Below, piece after piece: positions 1-7,939 of a stretch of DNA of 13,096 nucleotides (its first letter is position 1; every line of letters starts with the position of its first letter). The stretch is taken from positions 1 to 13,096 of the forward strand of contig CAMWQY010000039.1 in NCBI GenBank assembly GCA_947176355.1, in the 5' to 3' direction. Under the pieces are notes generated by a model. The model was not told where the DNA came from. It worked only from the letters and a program-made list of their open reading frames with translations, and made no database searches. The position numbers were made by a program, and so were the translations under genes. This DNA is from an uncultured Porphyromonadaceae bacterium (GTDB taxonomy: Bacteria > Bacteroidota > Bacteroidia > Bacteroidales > Muribaculaceae).

Positions 1-65
1 GATGATAAAACATTTATGATATTATACTTTTAATTTGTCAAACTACTTAACGATTAATGATAATG

Positions 66-93
66 AAAAAAGCCTGCTGTTGCAGGCTTTTTT
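66..93. terminator. Bidirectional intrinsic terminator
   Basis: A perfect 12-bp inverted repeat (66-77 with 82-93) encloses a 4-base loop. The GC-rich core GCCTGC/GCAGGC is flanked by A6 on the left and T6 on the right, so it can end transcription from either side. It lies just past the stop codon of the minus-strand tpx gene and probably also serves a plus-strand gene left of the window. The rest of 1-113 is A/T-rich and shows no gene. Confidence 0.88.
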
Positions 94-113
94 GTTTTCA
101 ATAATTAAAAGGC

Positions 114-611
114 TTAGGCGAGAAGCGACTCTACAAACTGATAGTCGGGTTCGTTTGTCTGTTCTTCTACCATCTTGCTTCCTAATACTTTACCGTCTTT
201 GTCAATGACTACTACGGAACGAGCCATCAAGCCACGAAGCGGACCTTCTGCAAACTCAACACCGTAATTCTTGCCAAAGTCTGAGCGGAATGTGCTGCCG
301 GTCACTACATTCTTTATGCCATTTGCTGCGCAAAAACGCTGAGCGGCAAAAGGAAGGTCGGCTGATACGCAAACCACAACCGTCTCCGGAAGGCTTGACA
401 CAACTACGTTGAATTTCCTTACAGATGCTGCGCATACGTCAGTATCAATGCTCGGGAAGATATTAAGAACTACGCGCTTTCCTTTCAATGATTCCAGATT
501 GAAATCTGAAAGATCTTGCGCCGCCAAACTAAAATCGGGAGCAACTGCTCCAGCGACTGGAAGCTCCCCTACTGTCTTCACCGGAGCTCCCTGAAATTTT
601 ACTGTTGCCAT
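114..611 (-). CDS. tpx: Thiol peroxidase (Tpx-type peroxiredoxin)
   Basis: This is a 165-residue atypical 2-Cys peroxiredoxin that reduces hydrogen peroxide and alkyl hydroperoxides with electrons from thioredoxin. The family is periplasmic in E. coli, but no signal peptide is visible here, so a cytoplasmic location is inferred. The peroxidatic cysteine is C60 in the motif PSIDTDVC, with T57 ahead of it. The resolving cysteine is C94 in RFCAANG, and R131 near the active site is also present. The length matches the family (about 165-168). The reading frame stays open upstream to 704, but that stretch runs into a simple heptamer repeat, so the start at 611 (MATVKFQG) is preferred. The gene stands alone, divergent from the hydrolase at 792. 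No clear promoter was found for it. Confidence 0.95.
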   Translation of the reverse strand: MATVKFQGAPVKTVGELPVAGAVAPDFSLAAQDLSDFNLESLKGKRVVLNIFPSIDTDVCAASVRKFNVVVSSLPETVVVCVSADLPFAAQRFCAANGIKNVVTGSTFRSDFGKNYGVEFAEGPLRGLMARSVVVIDKDGKVLGSKMVEEQTNEPDYQFVESLLA

Positions 612-690
612 ATACCATACTAACACATCTGCACTACATTGGTTTACTAAATCACAATCCTGAACACTTAAAAATTCTAAATTCCAAAAA

Positions 691-711
691 TTCTCAATTC
701 TCAATTCTCAA
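691..711. repeat. Heptamer tandem repeat, three copies of TTCTCAA
   Basis: Three exact 7-bp units sit back to back in the tpx/hydrolase intergenic region (612-791), followed by a partial unit and preceded by looser variants (AAATTCTAAATTCC). It is a short A/T-rich slippage-type repeat with no hairpin of its own. A role in regulation cannot be told from the sequence. Confidence 0.7.
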
Positions 712-751
712 TTTTCTCCGAACAAGCTTCGCAAGTCTCAATTATTTTTAC

Positions 752-759
752 TAATTTTG
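752..759 (+). promoter_or_regulatory. Candidate -7 promoter box for the hydrolase
   Basis: TAATTTTG fits the Bacteroidetes -7 consensus TAnnTTTG and lies 32 bases before the hydrolase start, giving a leader of roughly 25 bases. There is no good TTTG at the expected -33 position about 20 bases upstream, so the site is judged weak or uncertain. Confidence 0.4.
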
Positions 760-791
760 TATTTCATTACTAATAATATGCTTTCTTCAAT

Positions 792-1643
792 ATGAAACTT
801 ATAAGACTAATGGCCATTTGCCTCCTTTCAGTAAGCCTTAGCGCTTTTGCCCAAAAGAAAACCGAAATACTCATCTGGGATGCCAATCCCCTTGAGCAAA
901 CTGAAGCTAAATCAGAACGCGTTAAGGCTCAGGATTACAAAATCGATCCGGCTATCACTGTATATACACCAAAGAATCCAACCGGAAAGACTGTGCTAAT
1001 GTGTCCCGGAGGAGGATATACCCATCAGGCTTCAGCTCATGAAGGACACGACATGGCAGACTGGTACAATGCTCAAGGCATCACATACGCTGTGCTCAAA
1101 TATCGACTCCCTTACGGCGATAATACCATTCCACTTGCAGATGCGGAGCAGGCTATGCGAATACTGCGCAAATATTCCAAAGAACTCGGTGTAGACCCAC
1201 AAAAAGTGGGCATTGCCGGTGCTTCAGCCGGAGGACATCTTGCCTCAACTCTCGCCACTCACTATTCTTCGCCGGAAACAAGACCTGATTTCCAGATTCT
1301 TTTTTACCCTGTAGTAAGCATGGATGCCAACAAAACCCATGCAGGGTCAAGGAAGGCTCTACTCGGTGAGAATCCATCGGAAGAACTCGTGAAACTCTAC
1401 TCCAATGAGCTTCAGGTAACTCCTGACACCCCGAAAGCATTCATCATGCTCTCTTCCGACGACGGAGCAGTGCCTCCGGCAAACAGCATCGACTACTATA
1501 CAGCACTTATCAACAACAAGGTGAAGGCTTCACTCCATGCATATCCTACAGGAGGACACGGATGGGGGTTCCGCGATAAGTTCCCCTACAAACGTCAATG
1601 GACCGGTGAACTCGAAAAATGGCTCAACGAGACAATATTTTAA
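792..1643 (+). CDS. Exported alpha/beta hydrolase, acetyl-esterase-like
   Basis: This 283-residue protein starts with a clear signal peptide (residues 1-20, ending SLSAFA-Q), so it should act in the periplasm or outside the cell. The rest is an alpha/beta hydrolase fold: oxyanion-hole motif PGGGY at 72-76, nucleophile elbow GASAG at 143-147 (Ser145), acid residue in SSDDGAVP (Asp223 or Asp224), and catalytic His256 in GGHGWG. The pattern is that of the BD-FAE/acetyl-xylan-esterase-like esterases common in gut Bacteroidetes, which remove acetyl or similar acyl groups from plant sugars. The substrate is inferred from family only. No glycoside hydrolase, SusC/D or regulator gene is nearby, so it does not sit in a visible polysaccharide utilisation locus. 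Confidence 0.85.
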   Translation: MKLIRLMAICLLSVSLSAFAQKKTEILIWDANPLEQTEAKSERVKAQDYKIDPAITVYTPKNPTGKTVLMCPGGGYTHQASAHEGHDMADWYNAQGITYAVLKYRLPYGDNTIPLADAEQAMRILRKYSKELGVDPQKVGIAGASAGGHLASTLATHYSSPETRPDFQILFYPVVSMDANKTHAGSRKALLGENPSEELVKLYSNELQVTPDTPKAFIMLSSDDGAVPPANSIDYYTALINNKVKASLHAYPTGGHGWGFRDKFPYKRQWTGELEKWLNETIF

Positions 1644-1666
1644 TTTCTGATCCTTTAACCGCGCTT

Positions 1667-1694
1667 TACACTTAATGTTTAACACTTAATGTTT
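1667..1694. repeat. Two tandem 14-bp units (ACACTTAATGTTT core)
   Basis: Two units with an identical 13-base core (1668-1680 and 1682-1694) lie directly before parE. The second unit contains an ATG (1689) in frame with parE. A near copy (13 of 14 bases) occurs at 8592-8605, so this is a dispersed intergenic word, and the ATG inside it is unlikely to be the real start. Confidence 0.7.
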
Positions 1695-1709
1695 GATACT
1701 CTCCACCCT

Positions 1710-3737
1710 ATGGCTGATTATAACGAAAACGAGAATATATTTGACTTTGAATCTTTAGTTTCAGAACCGGAGTTGACCTCTGAAGAAGGAGAATTCGAGG
1801 CAGAGATTGACACTCCGGCGAAAGTGGAAGATTCCGGTTATGGCGACGATGCTATCCAGACTCTTGAATGGAATGAGCATATACGTCGCCGTCCCGGTAT
1901 GTATATCGGAAAACTCGGAGACGGCAGTCATGCTGAAGATGGTATTTACGTGCTCATCAAGGAAGTAGTAGACAACTCTATAGATGAGTTCAACATGGGT
2001 GCCGGCAAACGAATTGACATCTCTATCGACGCTGACACCGGAGAAGTGAAGATTCGCGACTATGGACGCGGCATTCCTCTTGGAAAGGTGAAAGAGGTGG
2101 CATCAGATATAAATACCGGCGGCAAGTTTGATGATAAAAACTTCAAGAAGTCGGTGGGTCTTAACGGTGTGGGTCTAAAAGCTGTCAATGCACTTTCTAC
2201 CCATTGTGAAGTGACCAGCTATCGTGATGGCGAAAGTGTCCGCGTCTCTTTCGACCGCGGCAACCTTATCGAACAAACCGACAAGATGCCGACAAAGGAA
2301 GAAAACGGCACACTCGTTTGCTTCCGCCCTGATGAGTCTCTTTTCCGCGACTATAAGTTTGATCTCGAGACTATCGAGACAATGGTGACCAATTACACTT
2401 ATCTCAACGTAGGTCTTCATATATACTTCAACGGAAAGCGATATCTCTCGCGCCATGGTCTTCTCGACCTTCTGAAAGACAATATTACTGCAGAGCCCCT
2501 CTACCCTATCATTCATCTCAAAGGAGACGACATAGAAGTGGTGATTACCCACACAGACCAGAATGGTGAGGAATATTATTCATTCGTCAATGGTCAGCAC
2601 ACCACACAAGGTGGCACACACCTTGCGGCTTTCAAGGAACACATAGGAAAGACTATCAAGGCTTTCTCCGGCAAAAACTACGAGTATGCCGACATCCGCA
2701 ATGGCATTGTGGCTGCTGTGAGCGTCAGAATCCAAGAACCTGTATTCGAATCGCAGACGAAGACCAAATTGGGAAGTAAGGAGATTGCACCTAACAGTCC
2801 GGTGACGGTCAATAAGTTTATCGGTGATTTCTTGAAGAAGGAACTCGACGACTATCTTCATAAGAATCCGGACACCGCGAATGCGATGCTGAAGAAGATA
2901 GCCATGAATGAGAAGGAGCGCAAGTCGATGGCAGGAGTGGCAAAACTCGCGCGTGAAAAGGCTAAGAAAGTGAGTCTGCACAATAAGAAACTCCGCGATT
3001 GCCGAATACACTACAATGACTCGCTACGCTCCAACGCAAAGGAAGACCGCAGGGATGATTCAGCCATTTTCATCACCGAGGGCGACTCTGCAAGCGGGAC
3101 CATCACCAAAGTCCGCAACGCAGAGACTCAAGCTGTGTTCTCTCTTCGAGGCAAGCCTCTCAACAGCTATGGTCTGACACAAGAAATCGTATACAAAAAT
3201 GATGAGTTCAATCTCCTTCAGGCTGCCCTCAATATTGAAGAGGGAATAGAAGGATTGCGCTATAATAAGGTGATAATTGCTACGGATGCCGACGTAGATG
3301 GAATGCATATTCGCCTTCTTTGCATCACATTCTTCCTTATGTTTTTCCCCGATCTCGTCAAGAAGGGTCACGTGTATATTCTTCAGACTCCCCTTTTCCG
3401 AGTAAGGAATAAAGAGGCGATCAAACGTAAAAAGGGAAAAAAGAAGAAGGATTCTGCAGAAGGAGAAAAAGACACTTACTACTGCTACTCTGATGAAGAG
3501 CGAGAAGCAGCCATAGCCAAATTTGGGAAGAATGCAGAAATCACACGATTCAAAGGTCTCGGTGAAATCAATGCTGATGAGTTTGCGGAATTCATCGGTC
3601 CGGATATGCGTCTCGACCCGGTAGTGGTGAAAAAGGAAGACTGCTACGACCAGCTTATGGAGTTCTATATGGGCAAGAACACCATGGATAGGCAAAACTT
3701 TATCATCGACAATCTTATCATCGAAGAAGAAGCATGA
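1710..3737 (+). CDS. parE: DNA topoisomerase IV subunit B (ParE)
   Basis: ParE is the ATPase subunit of topoisomerase IV, which unlinks daughter chromosomes with ParC. From the start at 1710 (MADYNENEN) the protein has 675 residues. The GHKL ATPase domain shows RRRPGMYIGKLGD, the N-box EVVDNSIDE (Glu85, Asn89), RDYGRGIPLG and the lid GLNGVGLKAV. The transducer domain carries the QTKTKLGSKE loop. The TOPRIM domain has EGDSASG (Glu458), LRGKPLN and the metal site DADVD (Asp526, 528, 530). The EGDSASG form with FSLRGKPLNSYGL is typical of Bacteroidetes ParE rather than GyrB. An ATG at 1689 would add 7 residues but lies inside a repeat. Unusual parts are a roughly 45-residue acidic N-terminal extension and a lysine-rich insert (about 569-588) between VRNK and YYCYS. 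It overlaps coaD by 4 bases. Confidence 0.94.
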   Translation: MADYNENENIFDFESLVSEPELTSEEGEFEAEIDTPAKVEDSGYGDDAIQTLEWNEHIRRRPGMYIGKLGDGSHAEDGIYVLIKEVVDNSIDEFNMGAGKRIDISIDADTGEVKIRDYGRGIPLGKVKEVASDINTGGKFDDKNFKKSVGLNGVGLKAVNALSTHCEVTSYRDGESVRVSFDRGNLIEQTDKMPTKEENGTLVCFRPDESLFRDYKFDLETIETMVTNYTYLNVGLHIYFNGKRYLSRHGLLDLLKDNITAEPLYPIIHLKGDDIEVVITHTDQNGEEYYSFVNGQHTTQGGTHLAAFKEHIGKTIKAFSGKNYEYADIRNGIVAAVSVRIQEPVFESQTKTKLGSKEIAPNSPVTVNKFIGDFLKKELDDYLHKNPDTANAMLKKIAMNEKERKSMAGVAKLAREKAKKVSLHNKKLRDCRIHYNDSLRSNAKEDRRDDSAIFITEGDSASGTITKVRNAETQAVFSLRGKPLNSYGLTQEIVYKNDEFNLLQAALNIEEGIEGLRYNKVIIATDADVDGMHIRLLCITFFLMFFPDLVKKGHVYILQTPLFRVRNKEAIKRKKGKKKKDSAEGEKDTYYCYSDEEREAAIAKFGKNAEITRFKGLGEINADEFAEFIGPDMRLDPVVVKKEDCYDQLMEFYMGKNTMDRQNFIIDNLIIEEEA

Positions 3738-4177
3738 GAATAGCCGTTTTCCCCGGGAGTTTCGACCCCTTCACCATCGGACACAAGGATATTGCCGACA
3801 GAGCTCTCAGGATGTTTGATATCCTGATAATAGGAATCGGCTACAATATCAACAAGCCGGGAATCAGCGGCATACTCGAAGATAGGGTCAAAGCGATTGA
3901 AAAAGTATTTGAAGGCAACGACAGAATAAAGGTAGAAGCTTATTCCGGACTGACTGTGGACTTTGCCAAGAGACATGGAGCTGAGTTCATTGTCCGAGGG
4001 TTGAGGGAAGTGAAAGATTTCGAGTATGAGCGAAACTTGGCTGATACAAATGCCGCTATATCCGACATTGAGACTGTATTCCTCACTGCACGCCCGGATC
4101 TGGGCTTCATTTCAAGCAGTATGGTGAGGGAACTTAAAGCCAATGGCTACGATACTTCGCGTTTCTTGCCAAATTAA
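3734..4177 (+). CDS. coaD: Phosphopantetheine adenylyltransferase (PPAT)
   Basis: CoaD joins 4'-phosphopantetheine to AMP from ATP, giving dephospho-CoA, the next-to-last step of coenzyme A synthesis in the cytoplasm. The 147-residue protein has the nucleotidyltransferase motif GSFDPFTIGH (TIGH at 14-17), the conserved RGLR at 88-91 followed by DFEYERNLADTN, and the ISSSMVRE segment at 126-133 that closes the active site. Length is normal for the family (about 150-160). Its ATG overlaps the parE stop in an ATGA junction, so translation is probably coupled to parE. Confidence 0.95.
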   Translation: MRIAVFPGSFDPFTIGHKDIADRALRMFDILIIGIGYNINKPGISGILEDRVKAIEKVFEGNDRIKVEAYSGLTVDFAKRHGAEFIVRGLREVKDFEYERNLADTNAAISDIETVFLTARPDLGFISSSMVRELKANGYDTSRFLPN

Positions 4178-4236
4178 ACGCCATCTTAAACTTTTACCCT
4201 TTCTATGCGTCATATTGTATAGATAAATTTTATAAA

Positions 4237-5835
4237 ATGAAAAAACTATTATATGCTATATTCGCGCTATTGACCGGCGCGGTCTCTGCACAACAGTTTA
4301 TGCCTGCTCAAAAACTTTCATACGCAGAGCAAGCTATCGCACAGCTATATGTGGACACTGTAGACCAAGACAAACTGGTGGAGGATGCCATTGTCGGAAT
4401 GCTTAAAAGCTTGGACCCGCACTCATCGTATACGAATGCCAAAGAGACTCAGGATCTTAACGAACCACTTGAAGGTTCTTTCAGTGGCATTGGGATTTCA
4501 TTCAACATGGCTACCGACACGCTGTATGTCATCGAGACTATCGGGGGAGGCCCGTCGGAGCGTGTTGGAATTCTTCCAGGCGACCGCATCATCAAGGTGA
4601 ACGATACTATTATCGCAGGAGTCAAAATGCTTAATTCCGACATCATGCGCCGATTGCGCGGTCCGAAAGGCACTGACGTCGACGTCACAGTGCTCAGATA
4701 TGAAGGGAACACTCCTGACACTGTGGATTTCCGCATCACAAGAGACGACATTCCAATCTTCAGTGTAGATGCTTCATATATTGTAGAGCCTGGAATTGGA
4801 TATATCCGCCTAAACAAATTTGGCGCTGAGACTCATAAAGAGTTCGTGGAGGCATTGAAGAAGCTTAAGAAAGAAGGGATGAAAGATCTTATCCTTGACC
4901 TTAGCGACAATGGAGGGGGCTATCTGAAAGCATCTGTAGATATTCTTGGTGAACTCCTTCCTTCAGGAAGCTTAGCGGTATTCACTGAGGGCAGGAATAA
5001 TCCGAAATATGAATACTCAGCTTTCCCTTCTGAAAAATCACCGTTATTCTCTGATGGCAAACTCGTCGTAATGATGAACCAGTATTCTGCATCAGCTTCT
5101 GAGATCACTGCCGGTGCCATACAAGATTGGGACCGAGGTGTAATTGTAGGACGCAGAAGTTTTGGGAAAGGTCTCGTGCAGCGTCCTATCCCATTCCCAG
5201 ATGGATCTATGATCCGGCTGACCGTAGCTCATTACTACACTCCTACCGGACGTGATATACAAAAGCCATACAAGAAAGGGGAATCTGATGCATACGCACA
5301 TGATATTCTTGACAGATTCAATAGCGGCGAACTAATGCATGCCGACTCAATAAAATATATTGACTCTTTGAAAGTTAATTCTTTAAGGCTCAACAGACCC
5401 ATCTATGGAGGCGGAGGTATATACCCCGACAGTTTTGTAGGGCTGGATACTACCGAAAACACTAAATATTATCGTCAAGTGATGGCAAAGGGCCTTATCA
5501 ACCGATTTGCGATCAAGACTGTAGACAAAGACAGAAAAGAGATTCTCGCAAAATATCCTACTGACTCTGATTTCTTGAAAGGGTATGCAATCACGGATGC
5601 CCAACTGCAAGAGCTATACGATATGGCAACTGCTGAAAAAATTGACTTCAATGAGGCGGAGGCAACACTTAGCAAACCTCTTTTCTCAATGGTATTGAAA
5701 GGACTTATCGGGCGAGACATCTACGACTCTTCGACTTACTTCAAGGTCTACAACGAGAGAGACCTGATGTTTAAGAAAGCCTTGGAGGTGATAAAATCTA
5801 AAGAATACGACAAGATACTCTCCACTCCACGATAA
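4237..5835 (+). CDS. S41-family C-terminal processing peptidase with PDZ domain
   Basis: This 532-residue exported serine protease of the CtpA/Prc type cleaves proteins near exposed C-termini in the cell envelope. A signal peptide covers residues 1-18 (ending AVSA-QQ). A PDZ domain spans roughly 75-165 (GSFSGIGISF, ILPGDRIIKVND). The S41 core runs from about 185 to 345: substrate-side motif LILDLSDNGGG at 218-228, then NQYSASASE with nucleophile Ser286, and SFGKGLVQ with Lys311 and Gln315. The Ser-to-Lys spacing of 25 matches the Ser/Lys dyad of known members, so it should be active. A further alpha-helical C-terminal part of about 180 residues follows. It lies 59 bases after coaD with no clear terminator between them, and 29 bases before the DUF3078 gene. 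Confidence 0.93.
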   Translation: MKKLLYAIFALLTGAVSAQQFMPAQKLSYAEQAIAQLYVDTVDQDKLVEDAIVGMLKSLDPHSSYTNAKETQDLNEPLEGSFSGIGISFNMATDTLYVIETIGGGPSERVGILPGDRIIKVNDTIIAGVKMLNSDIMRRLRGPKGTDVDVTVLRYEGNTPDTVDFRITRDDIPIFSVDASYIVEPGIGYIRLNKFGAETHKEFVEALKKLKKEGMKDLILDLSDNGGGYLKASVDILGELLPSGSLAVFTEGRNNPKYEYSAFPSEKSPLFSDGKLVVMMNQYSASASEITAGAIQDWDRGVIVGRRSFGKGLVQRPIPFPDGSMIRLTVAHYYTPTGRDIQKPYKKGESDAYAHDILDRFNSGELMHADSIKYIDSLKVNSLRLNRPIYGGGGIYPDSFVGLDTTENTKYYRQVMAKGLINRFAIKTVDKDRKEILAKYPTDSDFLKGYAITDAQLQELYDMATAEKIDFNEAEATLSKPLFSMVLKGLIGRDIYDSSTYFKVYNERDLMFKKALEVIKSKEYDKILSTPR

Positions 5836-5864
5836 TTATAACTGACAACAATAACAACCCAAAT

Positions 5865-7310
5865 ATGAGACATCTTATTTCAGCACTATGTATTGGCATC
5901 AGCGCTTTTGCTCTTGCTCAAACCACTTCTCCTGAACAGCTCCTTCAATCAGCCAATCGAATGAATGAAGCAGCATCGCAAGCAGAAGATATGCTTGAAT
6001 CAGATATGGCACTTGCTGATTCAATCTCTACTGATTCCATCTCCATGGATAGCATCGTATTTGAGCCTGTCATAATCAGGGAACTGCCTGAGATCCTCGA
6101 ATCGTTGCCAGACACTATGCCGGAACCTCTATTCAATCCGATTATCGGGCCATGGGTGTTCTCAGGTTATCGCGCTCATAAAGATAGAAATTTCGACGAA
6201 TTGATAAATGGCCCGGAAGTGGATATCAACAAGCTGAAGTCTGCCTCTTGGGCAGAAAAACCATATACACCACGATGGCTACATGATGCCCTGACACAGG
6301 CACGCATTAGTGGCGACTACATGTATTCATTAATGGTGTATTTCCCTCATAACATAGAATACACATATTGGGATCTTCCCGTGCCTCCACGCCTACCGGA
6401 AGATGACGTGACTCTTGCTACATATATTCGTAATTTAAACCTTCCGGAAGTGGCTGTGTCTGATGCTTTGCTTCCTGAATTCGAACAAAAGAAAAAGCAT
6501 TGGCTCCACAAATTCAACACCGGATTGCAGTTCTCTCAGGCTTATATTTCGAAAAACTGGTACCAGGGCGGTAATGACTATCTTCAGCTCCTTTACAACT
6601 TCTATTGGGATGTCCAGCTAAACCCGACGTATCATCCCAACCAGATGTTCCAAAGCACTGTCAATTATAAGTTCGGAATCAACTCTATAGAAAAAAATGC
6701 TGTTGGGCGTAGATATTCAATATCTGAAGACAACTTCCAGTATAACGTGAAGTATGGTTTCAAAGCATTCAAAAAGTGGTTTTATACTTTGACAGGACAA
6801 TTCAAGACTCAGTTCTTCCAAAATTATAAGACTAATACGGATATCCGAAGTGCTTCTTTCTTGTCGCCGGCTGACCTCAACCTCGGTCTTGGTATGACGT
6901 ATTCATACGCTAATCAGAAGAAGACTTTCAACTTGACTGCTTCAATAGCACCGTTGTCTTACAACCTGAAGGTATGTATTGATGAAAAAATTGACCCAAC
7001 TCAATTCAATATCAAAGCCGGACACAAGACCAACAATGAGTTCGGTTCGAGTGGTGAAGTGAATATGACATGGCAAGCTACTTCCAATATTTCCATGCGT
7101 ACTCGTCTATTCGCATTTACCGACTACGATTACTTCCAGGGGAATGTGGAGACTACTTGGGATTTTGCCATCAACAAATTCCTGAGCACTCAGATTTATA
7201 TCAATATGCGTTATGATTCAAGCTCAGACCCCGAAATTTGTAAATGGCATCATTGGATGATGAAGGAAATTTTAAGCTTCGGTCTTTCCTACACATTCTC
7301 TACCAAATAA
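5865..7310 (+). CDS. DUF3078-domain outer-membrane-type protein
   Basis: A 481-residue exported protein with signal peptide 1-19 (ending AFALA-QT). Residues about 30-85 are a low-complexity linker rich in Ser, Asp, Glu and Met (DSISTDSISMDSI). The DUF3078 region begins near 212 with HKFNTGLQFSQAYISKNWY and the family-typical NWYQGG at 231-236. From there to the end, alternating aromatic and polar residues (YSYANQKKTFNLTASIAPLSY, ending LSYTF near the C-terminus) indicate beta strands, consistent with an outer-membrane barrel. The function of DUF3078 proteins is not established to my knowledge. It is 29 bases after the S41 peptidase and probably cotranscribed, which fits a shared envelope role but does not prove one. 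Confidence 0.82.
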   Translation: MRHLISALCIGISAFALAQTTSPEQLLQSANRMNEAASQAEDMLESDMALADSISTDSISMDSIVFEPVIIRELPEILESLPDTMPEPLFNPIIGPWVFSGYRAHKDRNFDELINGPEVDINKLKSASWAEKPYTPRWLHDALTQARISGDYMYSLMVYFPHNIEYTYWDLPVPPRLPEDDVTLATYIRNLNLPEVAVSDALLPEFEQKKKHWLHKFNTGLQFSQAYISKNWYQGGNDYLQLLYNFYWDVQLNPTYHPNQMFQSTVNYKFGINSIEKNAVGRRYSISEDNFQYNVKYGFKAFKKWFYTLTGQFKTQFFQNYKTNTDIRSASFLSPADLNLGLGMTYSYANQKKTFNLTASIAPLSYNLKVCIDEKIDPTQFNIKAGHKTNNEFGSSGEVNMTWQATSNISMRTRLFAFTDYDYFQGNVETTWDFAINKFLSTQIYINMRYDSSSDPEICKWHHWMMKEILSFGLSYTFSTK

Positions 7311-7314
7311 GCAG

Positions 7315-7340
7315 AGTAGTGAGCGCACTCCGTGCGTGTC
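7315..7340 (+). repeat. Hairpin repeat, copy C (intergenic)
   Basis: Starting 5 bases after the DUF3078 stop, AGTAGTGAGCGCACTCCGTG and the six bases after it match the two tandem units at 7987-8070. The core GCGCAC-TCC-GTGCGT forms a 6-bp stem (one G-T pair) with a 3-base loop. Similarity to the other copies ends around 7340. There is no T-run, so it is not a normal terminator. Confidence 0.75.
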
Positions 7341-7378
7341 CCACTATATCAAAGGAGTAATTTTTAGAAAGACAAATT

Positions 7379-7939
7379 ATGTCAAAAATCAAGACTTTCC
7401 TTATGTCGGTACTGATATTCTTCATATCAGTGCCGACATTTGCATTCTTCCCTTCCGAGTCGGATATCCGCGATTGGTGCGACTCAAGTATACTCGACCC
7501 AATAGAAGGGATTTGGGAATATCCGGAAGATGGAGCACGAGTATTGATACAGTCAGACCATACTCATCCGGGGAGTTATACCATTACTGTAATAAGCACT
7601 CCTGACTGCAGACTTGAATATGGAGATGTCATCGGACGAATTCATCCAACTGTAGACTCAAAACAGTTCCGTCTTGAGCAATGGACTCATAAAGATAAAT
7701 TTATCTTCTCTAAAGCGGAAAATTGTGCAGCAACTCTATCTTCAGATGGTGAATCACTACGGGTAAAGTCGCCAAAACTTAAATTCAAAGTCAATATCAA
7801 CACTCTTCTTCCCCGCTTCTGGAGGATAGTAAGAGTGTCTTACGACGATCCGACAGAAAAACTCCCTGCCGGCCTCCTGAAAGTCTATCCCGGCTATGAC
7901 CACAACGGATCTTTACGCCGCAAACCCAGAATACTATGA
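7379..7939 (+). CDS. Exported protein of unknown function
   Basis: I do not recognise a named family. The 186-residue product has a signal peptide at 1-22 (SKIKTFLMSVLIFF core, ending PTFA-FFP). The mature part opens with DPIEGIWEYPEDGARVLIQ near 40-58, a 'DPIxGxW' start seen in many small Bacteroidetes exported proteins with beta-sandwich or lipocalin-like folds. The following sequence looks mostly beta. Three cysteines (C34, C77, C116) remain after cleavage. The C-terminus is basic (RRKPRIL). It overlaps the next gene in an ATGA junction, so the two are probably made together. Location is inferred as periplasmic. Confidence 0.7.
   Translation: MSKIKTFLMSVLIFFISVPTFAFFPSESDIRDWCDSSILDPIEGIWEYPEDGARVLIQSDHTHPGSYTITVISTPDCRLEYGDVIGRIHPTVDSKQFRLEQWTHKDKFIFSKAENCAATLSSDGESLRVKSPKLKFKVNINTLLPRFWRIVRVSYDDPTEKLPAGLLKVYPGYDHNGSLRRKPRIL

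Noticed and set aside
612..704. Longer reading frame for tpx, adding 31 residues.
   Set aside because: The extension runs into the TTCTCAA repeat, and the family begins at MATVKFQG; the total length of 165 is then normal.
792..1643. Polysaccharide utilisation locus around the esterase-like hydrolase.
   Set aside because: No SusC/SusD, glycoside hydrolase or sensor/regulator genes are near; the neighbours are tpx and parE.
1689..1709. ATG at 1689 as the parE start.
   Set aside because: It lies inside the second copy of a tandem 14-bp intergenic repeat that recurs elsewhere. The difference is only 7 residues and the choice is not certain.
3060..3695. A 211-residue open frame on the minus strand opposite parE.
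   Set aside because: It is antisense to the conserved TOPRIM and C-terminal coding region of parE and has no recognisable domain.
7336..7605. An 89-residue frame overlapping the start of the exported protein gene at 7379.
   Set aside because: It has no family features, covers the better-supported gene in another frame, and starts in the hairpin repeat.
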